Below, one piece after another: positions 12,633-21,894 of a DNA stretch of 64,000 nucleotides (its first letter is position 1; each line of letters starts with the position of its first letter). The translations under genes and the position numbers were made by a program. The stretch is from Mycolicibacterium cosmeticum (GTDB taxonomy: Bacteria > Actinomycetota > Actinomycetes > Mycobacteriales > Mycobacteriaceae): NCBI GenBank assembly GCA_016197365.1, contig JACPVS010000008.1, positions 1 to 64,000 of the forward strand, read 5' to 3'. A model generated the notes under the pieces. The model searched no databases and was not told the origin of the DNA. It saw nothing but the letters and a program-made list of their open reading frames with translations.

Positions 12633-12691
12633 CCGCTATGCCAACGATCAGCAGTTCCCACCGTGAGATCCGCGTGTGCTTTGGTGGATCG

Positions 12692-13615
12692 GTGCTCACC
12701 CCGACCCTGCGGTCAGTCCGAACCAACGGCGTCACCCTGCGGATTCTCGAGGCCGGCGAGCGGGGTGCACCCGTCGTGGTGCTGGCCCACGGCTTCCCGG
12801 AACTCGCGTATTCGTGGCGCCACCAGATCCCGGCGCTGGCGGCGGCCGGCTATCACGTCATCGCCCCTGACCAGCGTGGCTACGGCGGCTCGTCGCGCCC
12901 CGGTGCCGTCGAGGACTACGACATCGTGGCGCTGACGGGTGACCTCGCGGGCCTGCTGGATGACGTCGGCGCCGAACGCGCGGTGATGATCGGCCATGAC
13001 TGGGGTTCGCCGGTGGTGTGCAACTTCGCGCTGCTGCACCCGCACCGGGTGGCTGCGGTGGCCGCGCTGAGCGTGCCTCCGGTGCCGCGGGCGACCGAAC
13101 CGCCGACCCGGATCTGGCGCCGGCTGGTCGGGGACGGATTCTTCTACATCCTGCATTTCCAGGAACCCGGGGTGGCCGACGGGCAGATGGCCCGCGACGT
13201 CCGCGACACCATGGCGCGGATGGTCGTCATGCAGGGAATCACCGCGCCGGCCACCGAGTTGGCCGACCAGCCGCTGCCGCCACTGCCGGACTGGATCAGT
13301 TCCGAGGAGTTCGACCACTACGTGGCGGCGTTCGAGCGGACCGGGTTCACCGGCCCGCTGAACTGGTACCGGAATTTCGACCGGAACTGGGAACTCACGG
13401 AGTCGACCCCGGCCACGACCATCGCCGTCCCGACCCTGTTCCTGGCAGGCAGCGCCGACCCGGTGCTGACGTTCACTCCGCGCCACCGCGTGCACGACGT
13501 GGTCACCGGCGACTACCGCGAGGTGCTGCTCGACGGCGCCGGGCACTGGTTGCAGCAGGAGCGCGCGCAAGAGGTCAATGCGGTGCTACTGGAATTCCTG
13601 GCCGGGCTGAACTGA
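12692..13615 (+). CDS. ephA: Epoxide hydrolase EphA-like (alpha/beta hydrolase)
   Basis: Probable epoxide hydrolase opening epoxides to diols. The 307-residue protein has the oxyanion HGFPE, DQRGYGGSSRP, nucleophile elbow GHDWGSPV (Asp), the cap segment LNWYRNFDRNW with a candidate proton-donor tyrosine, the acid in SADPVLTF and GAGHWLQQE with the catalytic histidine. This matches EphA (Rv3617) as I recall it. The start is uncertain: GTG 12692 fits the EphA N-terminus, but the frame is open back to an ATG at 12638. Divergent from ftsH. Confidence 0.85.
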   Translation: MLTPTLRSVRTNGVTLRILEAGERGAPVVVLAHGFPELAYSWRHQIPALAAAGYHVIAPDQRGYGGSSRPGAVEDYDIVALTGDLAGLLDDVGAERAVMIGHDWGSPVVCNFALLHPHRVAAVAALSVPPVPRATEPPTRIWRRLVGDGFFYILHFQEPGVADGQMARDVRDTMARMVVMQGITAPATELADQPLPPLPDWISSEEFDHYVAAFERTGFTGPLNWYRNFDRNWELTESTPATTIAVPTLFLAGSADPVLTFTPRHRVHDVVTGDYREVLLDGAGHWLQQERAQEVNAVLLEFLAGLN

Positions 13616-13642
13616 TCTAGCTGGGCGAACCCGGGCAGCCGC

Positions 13643-13648
13643 TAGGGT
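13643..13648 (+). promoter_or_regulatory. -10 element, leaderless lpqG
   Basis: TAGGGT lies exactly 6 nt before the ATG at 13655, so transcription should start on the A of the start codon. Confidence 0.6.
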
Positions 13649-13654
13649 GCGAAC

Positions 13655-14398
13655 ATGCCCCTTGCACACCGTGCACCGGTCCGGATCTGCCTCGCCGCGA
13701 TCGCTGCGGCACTTGCCCTGGGTGTCACCGCGTGTGACTCCACACCGCCGTCCCCGAAGTCCTCCGACGCCAGCGCGACACGGCAGGTGACGGTGGTCGG
13801 GAGCGGCAAGGTCCAGGGCACCCCCGACACCTTGACGGTGTCGGCGTCCATGGAGGCGACGGCGCCCGACATCACCGCGGCGCTGAACCAGACCAGCCAG
13901 CGTCAGCAGGCGGTCATCAACGCCCTCGGCGGTGCCGGCATCGACAAGAAGGACATCAGCACCTCGCAGGTGTCGCTGCAACCGCAGTACAACATCGACG
14001 GCTCCACCATCTCCGGGTACCGGGCCAGCAATTCCATCGACGTGAAGATCCGCAAGATCGACACGGCGTCGAACATCTTGGCGCTCATCACCAACAACGG
14101 CGGTGACGCCACCCGGATCAACTCCGTCACCTACTCGATCGAGGACGATTCGCAGTTGGTGAAGGACGCCCGCGCACGTGCCTTCAACGACGCGAAGGAC
14201 CGCGCCGATCAGTACGCGCAACTGTCCGGACTGTCGCTGGGCAAGGTCATCTCCATCTCCGAAGTTTCAGGTTCACCGGGCCCCAACCCGCCCACCCCGA
14301 CACCGATGCCACGCGCCGCGATGGCCGAGGCCGTGCCGCTGGAACCCGGTCAGCAGACCGTCGGGTTCTCCGTGACGGTGGTCTGGGAGCTGACCTAA
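13655..14398 (+). CDS. lpqG: SIMPL-domain (DUF541) lipoprotein LpqG-like
   Basis: A 247-residue lipoprotein: basic N-terminus, hydrophobic segment and lipobox VTAC with Cys27 as the lipidated residue. Residues about 42-245 form the SIMPL/DUF541 (BP26-like) domain, which in other bacteria forms envelope oligomers of unclear function. A Pro-rich linker (about residues 210-222) precedes the last strand. It sits next to hpt on the far side of an inserted oxidoreductase; LpqG (Rv3623) is next to hpt in M. tuberculosis, which supports the name. Its stop overlaps the convergent oxidoreductase stop by 4 bases. Confidence 0.85.
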   Translation: MPLAHRAPVRICLAAIAAALALGVTACDSTPPSPKSSDASATRQVTVVGSGKVQGTPDTLTVSASMEATAPDITAALNQTSQRQQAVINALGGAGIDKKDISTSQVSLQPQYNIDGSTISGYRASNSIDVKIRKIDTASNILALITNNGGDATRINSVTYSIEDDSQLVKDARARAFNDAKDRADQYAQLSGLSLGKVISISEVSGSPGPNPPTPTPMPRAAMAEAVPLEPGQQTVGFSVTVVWELT

Positions 14399-16617
14399 CC
14401 CGCGGGTGCGATGTCGACCGGGATGCCGTTGAGCACCGCGGTGCCCGACAGCGGATCCAGCGCGCTGCCGTCGTTGAGCTGATTGACGTTGACCCCGGGC
14501 TCGGCCCCCGCGACACCCAGCCGGGTGCCCCCGCGGTCATGACCCCACCCGTGCGGCAGCGACACGACACCGCGGCGCATGCCCGGCGTCACCTCCACCG
14601 GCGCGATCAGTTCACCACCGGGCCCGCGCACCTTGGCGGAATCGGTCAGGCCGAGCTCGGCGGCATCGTCGGGGTGTACCTGCAGCGTGCACCGGTTGGA
14701 TCCGCCGGTCAGCGTCGCGACGTTGTGCATCCAGCTGTTGTTGGACCGCAGGTGACGGCGACCGATGAGCACGTACGCCTCCGCGGGACGGTCCAGCGCC
14801 GCCCGTAACCGGGCGGTGTCGGCGACCAACGCCTGCGGCGCCAGCTCCACCTTTCCCGACGGTGTCGAAATCACCTGCGCCAGGCGGGGTTTCAGCGGCC
14901 CCAAGTCGATTCCGTGCGGTGACGCCTGCAGCCGGGCCAGGGTGAGGCCGTCGGGGTCGACGCCGAACCCGTCGCCGTACGGGCCCAGGCGCAGCATCAT
15001 GTCGAGCCGGCGTTCATAGCCACGCGTCCCGGTCAGCGCAGCGGTCAGTTCCGCCACCGGCCTGCCGTGCACCGCCGAATTCGGGTCGGCGGTCGCCTTG
15101 GCCAGCGCCCCGGCGATCACCTGGTCATCGACCAGACCGGGATCGCCGTGCGGACCCACCCCGTACAGGATCAGCGCCACCCGGGACAGGATCTCGGCCT
15201 CGTCGGGCCGCCCGTCGGCGGCCGGCAGCACGGGCGGGGTGTAGCGCGCGTTGTTGCGCACCGCCAGGTTGTTCAGCGCGAAATCGAAATGCGGGCTGGC
15301 CGAGGGCGGCGGCGGGGGCAGGATGACGTCGGCGTGCCGGGTGGTCTCGTTGAGGTACGGGTCGACCGACAGCATGAACCCGATACCCGACAGCGCGCGA
15401 TCGAGCCGGGCGCCGTCGGGCGCCGACAGCACCGGATTGCCTGCGATCGTGATGAGCGCCTTGAGTTGGCCGTCCCCGGGGGTGTCGATCTCCTCGGCCA
15501 GGGCCGCGGCGGGCAGTTCGGAGAGCGCCTCGGGATGCCCGGAGACCCTGCTGTGCCACCGGCCGGTGACGAATCCGCGGCCGGGCCCCGGCTTCTTCGG
15601 CGCGGGCGCGGCGGCACCGAGGGGGAACATCGCGCCCCCGGGTACGTCGAGATTGCCGGTCAGGATGTTCACGACGTCCACGAGCCAGCTGCCCATGGTC
15701 CCGAATTCGACTGTGGACGTGCCGATTCGGCCATAGACGGCGGCCGACGGCGCCGTCGCGATGTCGCGGGCCAGCTCCCGGATATCGGCGGCCGGTACGC
15801 CACAGTGCTCGGCGACGGTCTCCGGCGCGAAATCCGCGGCCAGTGCGCGGACCTCGTCGACACCGTTCACCAGTGCGGCGATCTCCCCCAGATCGGCGAG
15901 TCCCTCGTCGAACAGCACGTGCACGACGGCGAACAGCAGCGCCGCGTCGGTGCCGGGTCGGGGCGCGATGTGCCGGTCCGCGAGCGCGGCGGTGCGGGTG
16001 CGGGCCGGGTCGATGACGGTGAGCCTGCCGCCGCGTTTGCGCAGGGCCCGCAGCTTGCCGGGGAAGTCGGCGGCGGTGGCCAGCGAGCCGTTGGACACCA
16101 TGGGGTTGGCGCCGATGACCACCAGATGATCGGTGCGGTCGATGTCGGGCACCGTGAACGCGACCGGGCTGCCGAACATGAAGCCCAGCGACACGTGTTT
16201 GGGCATCTGGTCCAGCGTGCTCGCGGAGAACACCTGCCGGGTTCCCAGCGCCTTGACGATCACCGGGGCGTACAACGACCCGGCCACGGTGTGCGCGTTC
16301 GGATTACCCAGGTACACACCGACCGATGCCCCGCCATGGGCGGCGACGGCACCACCGAGGCCGGCGGCGACCGCGTCGAACGCCTCGTCCCAGGTGGCGT
16401 CGACCAGTTCCCCGTCGCGTCGGATCAGGGGGCCGCTCAACCGGTCCGGGTCGTTGTCCAGGCCGGGCAGGCTGGCCCCTTTGGGGCAGATGAAGCCGGC
16501 ACTGAACACGTCGTCGGCGTCACCGCGGGCGTGGGTGACCTTGCCGTCCTCGATGGTCAGCACCAACCCGCAGGTGGCTTCGCACAAGGGGCAGATCCGA
16601 AGGGCTGATTCGGTCAT
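14395..16617 (-). CDS. Molybdopterin oxidoreductase, formate-dehydrogenase-like
   Basis: A 740-residue DMSO-reductase-family enzyme. The N-terminus binds a 4Fe-4S cluster through Cys9, Cys12, Cys16 and Cys44 (CPLCEATC, ICPKG), followed by molybdopterin-binding domains and a C-terminal dinucleotide-binding domain (LIGRRHLRSNNSWMHN, PHGWGHDRGG). At the usual metal-ligand position I read TLDQMPK, with no Cys or selenocysteine, so the substrate is unlikely to be formate; Asp or none may coordinate the metal. No twin-arginine signal, so cytoplasmic. No partner subunit is nearby. ATG start. Substrate unknown. Confidence 0.82.
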   Translation of the reverse strand: MTESALRICPLCEATCGLVLTIEDGKVTHARGDADDVFSAGFICPKGASLPGLDNDPDRLSGPLIRRDGELVDATWDEAFDAVAAGLGGAVAAHGGASVGVYLGNPNAHTVAGSLYAPVIVKALGTRQVFSASTLDQMPKHVSLGFMFGSPVAFTVPDIDRTDHLVVIGANPMVSNGSLATAADFPGKLRALRKRGGRLTVIDPARTRTAALADRHIAPRPGTDAALLFAVVHVLFDEGLADLGEIAALVNGVDEVRALAADFAPETVAEHCGVPAADIRELARDIATAPSAAVYGRIGTSTVEFGTMGSWLVDVVNILTGNLDVPGGAMFPLGAAAPAPKKPGPGRGFVTGRWHSRVSGHPEALSELPAAALAEEIDTPGDGQLKALITIAGNPVLSAPDGARLDRALSGIGFMLSVDPYLNETTRHADVILPPPPPSASPHFDFALNNLAVRNNARYTPPVLPAADGRPDEAEILSRVALILYGVGPHGDPGLVDDQVIAGALAKATADPNSAVHGRPVAELTAALTGTRGYERRLDMMLRLGPYGDGFGVDPDGLTLARLQASPHGIDLGPLKPRLAQVISTPSGKVELAPQALVADTARLRAALDRPAEAYVLIGRRHLRSNNSWMHNVATLTGGSNRCTLQVHPDDAAELGLTDSAKVRGPGGELIAPVEVTPGMRRGVVSLPHGWGHDRGGTRLGVAGAEPGVNVNQLNDGSALDPLSGTAVLNGIPVDIAPAG

Positions 16618-16635
16618 GACCGCATTCTGCGCCGT

Positions 16636-17226
16636 TTACGGGTGCTCGTACACCTTGGGTTCGAGGGTGCCGATGAACGGCAGGTCCCGGTAGCGCTCGG
16701 CGTAGTCCAGGCCGTACCCGACGACGAACTCGTTGGGGATGTCGAACCCGATGTGCGGGATGTCCACGTCGGCGCGCACCGCATCGGGCTTGCGCAGCAG
16801 AGCGCACACGCTCAGCGAGCGCGGCCGCCGGGTCGCCAGGTTGCGCAGCAGCCACGACAGGGTCAGCCCGGAATCGACGATGTCCTCGACGATCAGCACG
16901 TGCCGGTCGTTGATGTCGCGGTCGAGGTCCTTGAGAATGCGGACCACCCCCGAGGACGAGGTGGACGACCCGTACGAGCTGACGGCCATGAACTCCAGCT
17001 GGGTGGGCAGCGGGATGGCGCGGGCCAGATCGGTGACGAACATCACCGCACCTTTGAGCACCGTCACCAGCAGCAGATCGTCCCCGCCCTCGACGAGCGG
17101 GCCGTAATGGGCGGCGAGGTCGGCCGCGAGTTCGGCGGTGCGCGTCTGGATCTGCTCTTCGGTGTACAGCACCGACTTGATGTCACCGGGATACAACTCG
17201 GCAGCGGAATGCGCAGGCACGCCCAC
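16636..17226 (-). CDS. hpt: Hypoxanthine phosphoribosyltransferase
   Basis: Purine salvage: converts hypoxanthine or guanine plus PRPP to IMP or GMP. The protein has the [13 protein letters not shown]-terminal block, [27 protein letters not shown] flexible loop, PRPP-binding [13 protein letters not shown] and [16 protein letters not shown], all as in Rv3624c. The start is not certain: GTG at 17226 (196 residues) or the GTG at 17220 are both plausible, and no strong ribosome site decides. It follows tilS by 59 bases, the conserved tilS-hpt pairing. Confidence 0.93.
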   Translation of the reverse strand: MGVPAHSAAELYPGDIKSVLYTEEQIQTRTAELAADLAAHYGPLVEGGDDLLLVTVLKGAVMFVTDLARAIPLPTQLEFMAVSSYGSSTSSSGVVRILKDLDRDINDRHVLIVEDIVDSGLTLSWLLRNLATRRPRSLSVCALLRKPDAVRADVDIPHIGFDIPNEFVVGYGLDYAERYRDLPFIGTLEPKVYEHP

Positions 17227-17285
17227 AGCGTGCCACGTCGAGCCGTTGTGTTCCAACAAATCCCCGTCGCTGCGCTCGTTCCGGA

Positions 17286-18242
17286 TCAGACCGGCTCGGT
17301 GTGCATCGTCAGCACTCCGTCGCGGCGGGATGCGAACAGCCGGGCGTGGCGCAGGTCCGACCCGACGGCCACCCCGCCCTGCCCGCGCCAGGCGGTGACC
17401 AGCGCGTCCACCCCGTGGATCTGGATTGCGCTCAGGTCTACGGCGCCTTGTTCGAGCAGCCACAGCCGGATCACCCGTCGGCGCACCGCGGCAGGCAGCG
17501 CGGCCAGCGCGCCGGCCGCCAGGCCGTCGTCGCGTGCCATGTCCGGCAGCGCCCGCTCGGCGAGGGTGTCCAGTGCCTCGGTGTCCTCGCGCAGCGCGGC
17601 GGCGGTGCGGGACAGCGCGCCGGCGACCCCGCCGCCGAGTACCTCCTCCAGCAGCGGCAGCACCTCGGTACGCAACCGGACCCTGGTGTAGCGGGGATCG
17701 GCGTTGTGCGGGTCCTCCCACGGCGTGAGTCCGAGCTCGGCGCATGCGGCCCTGGTGCGCTCGCGCCGCACCCCGAGCAGCGGGCGCGCCCACGGGTCGT
17801 CGAACGCCCGCATGCCTGCGATGGATCTCGCGCCCGACCCGCGTCCCAGCCCGAGTAGCACCGTCTCGGCCTGGTCGTCGAGGGTGTGCGCCAGCAGGAC
17901 CGGCAGCCCGTTGCGCGCGTCGGCCAGGGCCTGATATCTGGCCGTCCGGGCCGCACCCTCCGGGCCGCCCGCGGTACCGACGTCGACGCCGAGCACTTGT
18001 GCGCCAACACATCCCAACGCCAGGGCCTGCTCTTGGGCGGCGCGCGCGACGGCGGCCGATCCGGGCTGTAGGCCGTGGTCGACGATCAGCGCGACGGTGG
18101 GACGCAGCGCTGCCGCCACGGCGGTCAGAGCCAACGAGTCGGCGCCACCGGACAGTCCGACGCACCAGCGCTCGGGTCCGTGCGCCGATGCGAACGCCCG
18201 GACCACGGCGCGCAGCTCGGCTACAGCACCCGGTCGATCCAC
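17286..18242 (-). CDS. tilS: tRNA(Ile)-lysidine synthetase
   Basis: Modifies C34 of the tRNA-Ile CAU anticodon to lysidine, changing both amino-acid identity and codon reading from Met to Ile. The 318-residue protein has the ATP-pyrophosphatase loop SGGADS (31-36), [24 protein letters not shown] with the catalytic acidic residues, and [10 protein letters not shown]. It is shorter than E. coli TilS, as usual in actinobacteria, which lack the full C-terminal domains. GTG start; overlaps the upstream metalloprotease gene by 22 bases. Equivalent to Rv3625c. Confidence 0.93.
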   Translation of the reverse strand: MDRPGAVAELRAVVRAFASAHGPERWCVGLSGGADSLALTAVAAALRPTVALIVDHGLQPGSAAVARAAQEQALALGCVGAQVLGVDVGTAGGPEGAARTARYQALADARNGLPVLLAHTLDDQAETVLLGLGRGSGARSIAGMRAFDDPWARPLLGVRRERTRAACAELGLTPWEDPHNADPRYTRVRLRTEVLPLLEEVLGGGVAGALSRTAAALREDTEALDTLAERALPDMARDDGLAAGALAALPAAVRRRVIRLWLLEQGAVDLSAIQIHGVDALVTAWRGQGGVAVGSDLRHARLFASRRDGVLTMHTEPV

Positions 18243-19327
18243 CGTTGCGGCTCTTCGATTTCCGGGGGTAGGGGCAGCGTCTCGGCGTTGGTCCAGATGG
18301 TGTTGAACCGGGACATCCCGACCCGACCCACCACCTCGTCGACGAAGGCCTTGCCGCGGGTGTACTGGTTCATCTTCGCGTCGAAGCCCAGCAGGGCCCG
18401 GACGATCCGTTGCAGCGGAGGCTGTTTGCGTTGCCGCCGGTCATCGAAGCGCGCGCGGATGGTGGTCACCGACGGCACCACCGCGGGCCCGACGGCATCC
18501 ATCACGTGTTCGGCATGGCCTTCCAGCAGGGTGCCCAGCACCAGTAACCGGTCCAGGGCCTGGCGCTGCGGTTCGGCCTGTACGGCGCGCAGCAGTCCCA
18601 CCACGCCACCCGAGTTCTTTTCGGCCGCATCGCCTTTGCGTTGTTCGCGGACGTAGCCGGCAAGCCGGCCGACGATCTCGCCGACCTGTTCGCCGGCATC
18701 CTGGGTCAGCGTCGCCAGCGAGGACGACATGTGTTCGGCCAGCCACGGGTTGGCTTTGAACTGGACGCGGTGGGTCACCTCGTGCAGGCACACCCAGAAC
18801 CGGAAGTCGGTGGGGTCGACCCGCAACTGCCGCTCCACCGCAATGACATTCGGGTAGACCAGCAGCAGTACGCCCGCGGTGTCATTCCCCGAGTCGCTAC
18901 GCTCCAGCCCGCCGGAGCTGAAGGGGTCGTACTGCCCCAGGATGCCCGCCGAGATGAACCCGAGCACCGCGCCGGTCTGCGCGCCGGCGAGCTTCGACGT
19001 GAGGAATCCGCCCGGCGTATCGGTGCCGCCGGTCATCACGCGCATCGACTTCGTGGCCGCCCGCACCCATTCGGGGCGGTCCACCACACGCGCCTCCGCG
19101 ATGTCGGCGCCCTCGTTGAGTCCGGTCACCTCGCGCACGGGAAGCTCTGCGCGGCGGGCCAATTCGGCGAGTTGGGTGACCGCCTGGTCGCGGGTGTAAT
19201 CGGAGGTGACCGGGGCGGGGCGGGCCAGCTTCGCGCCGACGTTGGCCGCGAACTCCCAGTCGACGGCGCCGCCCACAGTGCGGATCCCCCGGTCGCTCCG
19301 CTCCCGCCCGCCGGTTGAAGGGCTCAT
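18221..19327 (-). CDS. Zinc-dependent metalloprotease-like protein (DUF2342)
   Basis: A 368-residue cytoplasmic protein of the Rv3626c family, often labelled zinc-dependent metalloprotease or coenzyme F420 biosynthesis-associated protein. The motif [10 protein letters not shown] gives an HExxH zinc site in the middle; the GGFLTSK and GQYDPF segments are typical. Substrate unknown. The ATG at 19327 is preferred since it overlaps the dacB stop by 4 bases (ATGA). The order dacB - this gene - tilS - hpt is conserved in mycobacteria. Confidence 0.85.
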   Translation of the reverse strand: MSPSTGGRERSDRGIRTVGGAVDWEFAANVGAKLARPAPVTSDYTRDQAVTQLAELARRAELPVREVTGLNEGADIAEARVVDRPEWVRAATKSMRVMTGGTDTPGGFLTSKLAGAQTGAVLGFISAGILGQYDPFSSGGLERSDSGNDTAGVLLLVYPNVIAVERQLRVDPTDFRFWVCLHEVTHRVQFKANPWLAEHMSSSLATLTQDAGEQVGEIVGRLAGYVREQRKGDAAEKNSGGVVGLLRAVQAEPQRQALDRLLVLGTLLEGHAEHVMDAVGPAVVPSVTTIRARFDDRRQRKQPPLQRIVRALLGFDAKMNQYTRGKAFVDEVVGRVGMSRFNTIWTNAETLPLPPEIEEPQRWIDRVL

Positions 19328-20709
19328 CCGCCGCACCCGCACGACCGCAGCACCGCAGCCAGTGCATCCAGCGAGGTCCGCCCGGTCGGTCCGGCGTTGT
19401 TGGACATCAGCGCGAAGGTCAGCACCCGCCCGCTCTCGTCGGTGACGATGCCGGCCAGCGTGTTCACCGCGGTCAGCGAGCCGGTCTTGGCGCGCAGCCA
19501 GCCCGCGGCGGCCTTGCCGGCGTCGGTGTCCAGATAGCGGTTGGACAGCGTGCCGCTGCCACCGGCGATCGGCAGCACGTCCACCAGCGGGCGCAGCCGG
19601 GGGTGATCCCCGCTGACCGCGGCGGCGACCGCGCCGTCCAGCGTGTTCGCGGTCAACCGGTCATCGAGCGACAGCCCGCTGGAATCCACCAGCGTCGCGC
19701 CCGCGGTGTCGACGCCGACACCCCGCAACTGGGTCAGCACCGACTGCACGGCGCCGTCGAAGCTCTGCGGGCGGTTCAGTGCCGCGGCGACCTCGCGGCC
19801 CGTCGATTCGGCCATCACGTTGTCGGATTCGTTCATCATCTGCCGCAGCCGCTCCAGCAGCGGCGGCGACGTGACCGAGGCGAGCTCCCTGGCGTCGGGC
19901 ACCGGCCCGGACGCGACTGTCACGGTCGCCGGATCGACACCCAGCGCCGCGGCCAGTGCGCGGCCGGCATCCAGACCCGGTGTGGTGGACCGGCGCGATT
20001 CGACGGACACCGGCTGGGTCCGGCCGCCGTCGAGCATGACCGACTCCATCGGGGCGATGTCGCCGCCGTCGATGTCGGCGGGATCCCAGCCCGGCGCCAT
20101 GGTGGGTCCGCTGTACGCGGAGAGGTCGACCTGCACGGCGGTCGTACTGGTGCCGCTGCGCTTCACCTGATCGGCCAGATCGCTGATCCGGGCCGCGCCC
20201 TTGTACCAGGTGGGCTTGCCCGCGGGGGCCGCCGACAACGTCTGGTCACCGCCGCCGTGCAGCACCACCACACCGGGCGTGGCGCCGGCCAGAACCGTGG
20301 TGGTCAGCGTCGCGTCGCGGTCCAGGGTGGCCAGCGCGGCGACGGTGGTGAGCACCTTGTTGGTCGAGGCAGGCAGCATCGGGATGGTCGCACCCTGGGT
20401 CCAGAGCTCGGCCCCGGTGTCGGCATCGGTCACCCGGCCGGTCAGTGCACCGAGGTTGGGGTCGGCCAGGGGGCCCGCCAAGGCTGCGGCCAGGCCCGAG
20501 GCGGACGGATCGTCGGTGCGATGCCCCAGGGCCTGCACGCCCGGCGCCGCGGTCGCCGCGGCAGGTTGGGGACGGATCGCGTCGTTGTTGCGGGCCGAGG
20601 TGTCGCCCGAGGTCATCACGGCGGCCACCCCGACGACGGCAGCGACGAGCACCAGTACCACCAAGCCGATCACCACGTGGGTGGATCGGCGCCACCGAGC
20701 GGGCCGCAT
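19324..20709 (-). CDS. dacB: D-alanyl-D-alanine carboxypeptidase/endopeptidase (PBP4 type)
   Basis: Trims peptidoglycan stem peptides in the envelope. The 461-residue protein has one N-terminal signal-anchor (about residues 11-33), then the S13/PBP4 catalytic domain with SxxK at Ser115-Lys118 (ASTNK), SDN (NESDNVM) and KTG (AKTGSL), plus the family's large inserted domain. Residues about 37-60 are Ala/Pro-rich linker. ATG at 20709 is chosen because it precedes the anchor and has a -10 TACCCT 7 nt upstream. Equivalent to Rv3627c. Confidence 0.92.
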   Translation of the reverse strand: MRPARWRRSTHVVIGLVVLVLVAAVVGVAAVMTSGDTSARNNDAIRPQPAAATAAPGVQALGHRTDDPSASGLAAALAGPLADPNLGALTGRVTDADTGAELWTQGATIPMLPASTNKVLTTVAALATLDRDATLTTTVLAGATPGVVVLHGGGDQTLSAAPAGKPTWYKGAARISDLADQVKRSGTSTTAVQVDLSAYSGPTMAPGWDPADIDGGDIAPMESVMLDGGRTQPVSVESRRSTTPGLDAGRALAAALGVDPATVTVASGPVPDARELASVTSPPLLERLRQMMNESDNVMAESTGREVAAALNRPQSFDGAVQSVLTQLRGVGVDTAGATLVDSSGLSLDDRLTANTLDGAVAAAVSGDHPRLRPLVDVLPIAGGSGTLSNRYLDTDAGKAAAGWLRAKTGSLTAVNTLAGIVTDESGRVLTFALMSNNAGPTGRTSLDALAAVLRSCGCGG

Positions 20710-20716
20710 ATAGAGC

Positions 20717-20722
20717 AGGGTA
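20717..20722 (-). promoter_or_regulatory. -10 element of dacB operon
   Basis: TACCCT on the minus strand, 7 nt before the dacB ATG, giving a leaderless or one-base-leader transcript. Confidence 0.5.
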
Positions 20723-20732
20723 TCGGTACCTC

Positions 20733-20738
20733 TAGGGT
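20733..20738 (+). promoter_or_regulatory. -10 element of ppa
   Basis: TAGGGT on the plus strand. Predicted transcription start about 20745, leaving a roughly 50-nt leader that contains the strong ribosome site at 20782-20788. It lies back to back with the dacB promoter. Confidence 0.45.
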
Positions 20739-20781
20739 GGACCCGCGTCGTCACGTGGCGACCTGCAGACACCAATCCCTT

Positions 20782-20788
20782 GGAGGAG
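20782..20788 (+). promoter_or_regulatory. Ribosome binding site deciding the ppa start
   Basis: GGAGGAG is 8 nt before GTG 20797 but only 2 nt before an in-frame TTG at 20791. The spacing selects GTG 20797. Confidence 0.7.
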
Positions 20789-20796
20789 CTTTGAGC

Positions 20797-21288
20797 GTGC
20801 AGTTCGACGTCGTCATCGAGATCCCCAAGGGATCGCGCAACAAGTACGAGGTGGACCACGAGACCGGTCGGGTCAAGCTGGACCGCTATCTCTACACGCC
20901 GATGGGCTACCCCGCCGACTACGGATTCTTCGAGAACACCCTCGGTGAGGACGGCGATCCGCTGGACGCCCTGGTGCTGCTGCCCGAATCCGTGTTCCCC
21001 GGTGCGATTGTCGAGGCCCGGCCCGTCGCGATGTTCCAGATGACCGACGAGGCCGGCGGCGACGACAAGGTGCTGTGCGTGCCCGCCGGCGATCCGCGCT
21101 GGGATCACATCCAGGACCTCGGCGACGTGTCGTCCTTCGAACTGGACGCCATCAAGCACTTCTTCGTGCACTACAAGGATCTCGAGCCCGGCAAGTTCGT
21201 CAAGGCCGCCGATTGGGCCGGGCGCGAGGCCGCCGAGGCCGAGCTGGTGCGGTCGGTGGATCGCTTCAAGACCACGGGCGGGCACTGA
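20797..21288 (+). CDS. ppa: Inorganic pyrophosphatase (family I)
   Basis: Hydrolyses pyrophosphate from biosynthetic reactions. The 163-residue protein starts [18 protein letters not shown] and has the family signature [11 protein letters not shown] with metal-binding aspartates, YPADYGFF and the C-terminal [12 protein letters not shown]. The GTG start is set by the GGAGGAG site and gives the M. tuberculosis Ppa length (162). Equivalent to Rv3628. It marks the left edge of the accessory block. Confidence 0.96.
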   Translation: MQFDVVIEIPKGSRNKYEVDHETGRVKLDRYLYTPMGYPADYGFFENTLGEDGDPLDALVLLPESVFPGAIVEARPVAMFQMTDEAGGDDKVLCVPAGDPRWDHIQDLGDVSSFELDAIKHFFVHYKDLEPGKFVKAADWAGREAAEAELVRSVDRFKTTGGH

Positions 21289-21332
21289 CGCTTCGCACCG
21301 CGAAGGTGATTTAGCACTGCCGTAACACGCGG

Positions 21333-21338
21333 TAACCT
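21333..21338 (+). promoter_or_regulatory. Candidate -10 for the OHCU decarboxylase-like gene
   Basis: TAACCT, about 33 nt before GTG 21371; predicted start of transcription near 21345. Confidence 0.35.
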
Positions 21339-21370
21339 CGCCGTCCTTTCGGCCTCCGATCATTGGCCTT

Positions 21371-21847
21371 GTGCTGATGCATCAGGGGATCGGCCTGGAC
21401 GCGTTCAACGCGCTACCCGAACGCAAGGCGGTACACGCGCTCTACGAGTGCTGTAACAGCGTCACGCTCGCCGGTGACCTGGCCAAGGGCCGCGCCTACG
21501 GCGACCACGACGCGCTGTTCCGGCGGGCCGACGCATTGCTGTTCTCCCTCTCGGAGCAGTCCATCGATTCGATCCTGCAGGCGTACCCGTGTTCGGTGAA
21601 GCCCTGCGACGACAGCGAGCGAGACGCCCTGCGCATCGCCGAGCAGACCTACCGCGACACGTTCGGCTTCGACTACGTGATGTACGTAGCGGGTCTGTGC
21701 GCGCCGGATGTGCTGACCACCATCGCCGACCGCATGCACCACGATGTCGAGACCGAGCGCAAAGTGGTGTGCAACGAGTTGGCCAAGATCAACCGCACCC
21801 GGCTGGAGCGAATGCTCGGCCCAGAGGGCGGGTTCTACAACTGGTAA
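21371..21847 (+). CDS. OHCU decarboxylase-like protein, active site altered
   Basis: Resembles 2-oxo-4-hydroxy-4-carboxy-5-ureidoimidazoline decarboxylase, which makes S-allantoin in urate breakdown. Recognisable parts are LDAFNALPERKAV, the FGFDYVMYVAG strand and the C-terminal ELAKINRTRLERML helix. The family's catalytic histidine normally sits in a HP motif; here the segment reads LQAYPCSVKPCDD, with Tyr in its place and a shortened following loop. Activity is therefore doubtful or altered. 158 residues; GTG 21371 or ATG 21377 may be the start. A leaderless allantoicase gene follows 47 bases later. Confidence 0.7.
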   Translation: MLMHQGIGLDAFNALPERKAVHALYECCNSVTLAGDLAKGRAYGDHDALFRRADALLFSLSEQSIDSILQAYPCSVKPCDDSERDALRIAEQTYRDTFGFDYVMYVAGLCAPDVLTTIADRMHHDVETERKVVCNELAKINRTRLERMLGPEGGFYNW

Positions 21848-21882
21848 CCGAGCTCCGCGATGAGCGCTTGCGCGAAGAGCAA

Positions 21883-21888
21883 TAAGCT
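21883..21888 (+). promoter_or_regulatory. -10 element, leaderless allantoicase
   Basis: TAAGCT, 6 nt before GTG 21895, which puts the transcript start on the G of the start codon. Confidence 0.55.
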
Positions 21889-21894
21889 CAAGGC

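Noticed and set aside
15067..16608. Plus-strand frame of 513 codons
   Set aside because: Antisense to the molybdopterin oxidoreductase; the real gene has an intact Fe-S motif and overlaps its neighbours normally.
20791..20796. TTG start for ppa two codons earlier
   Set aside because: The ribosome site GGAGGAG is only 2 nt away from TTG but 8 nt from GTG 20797.
21291..21305. Short hairpin CTTCGC-ACC-GCGAAG after ppa as a terminator
   Set aside because: Only six pairs, a three-base loop and no T-run; too weak to annotate.
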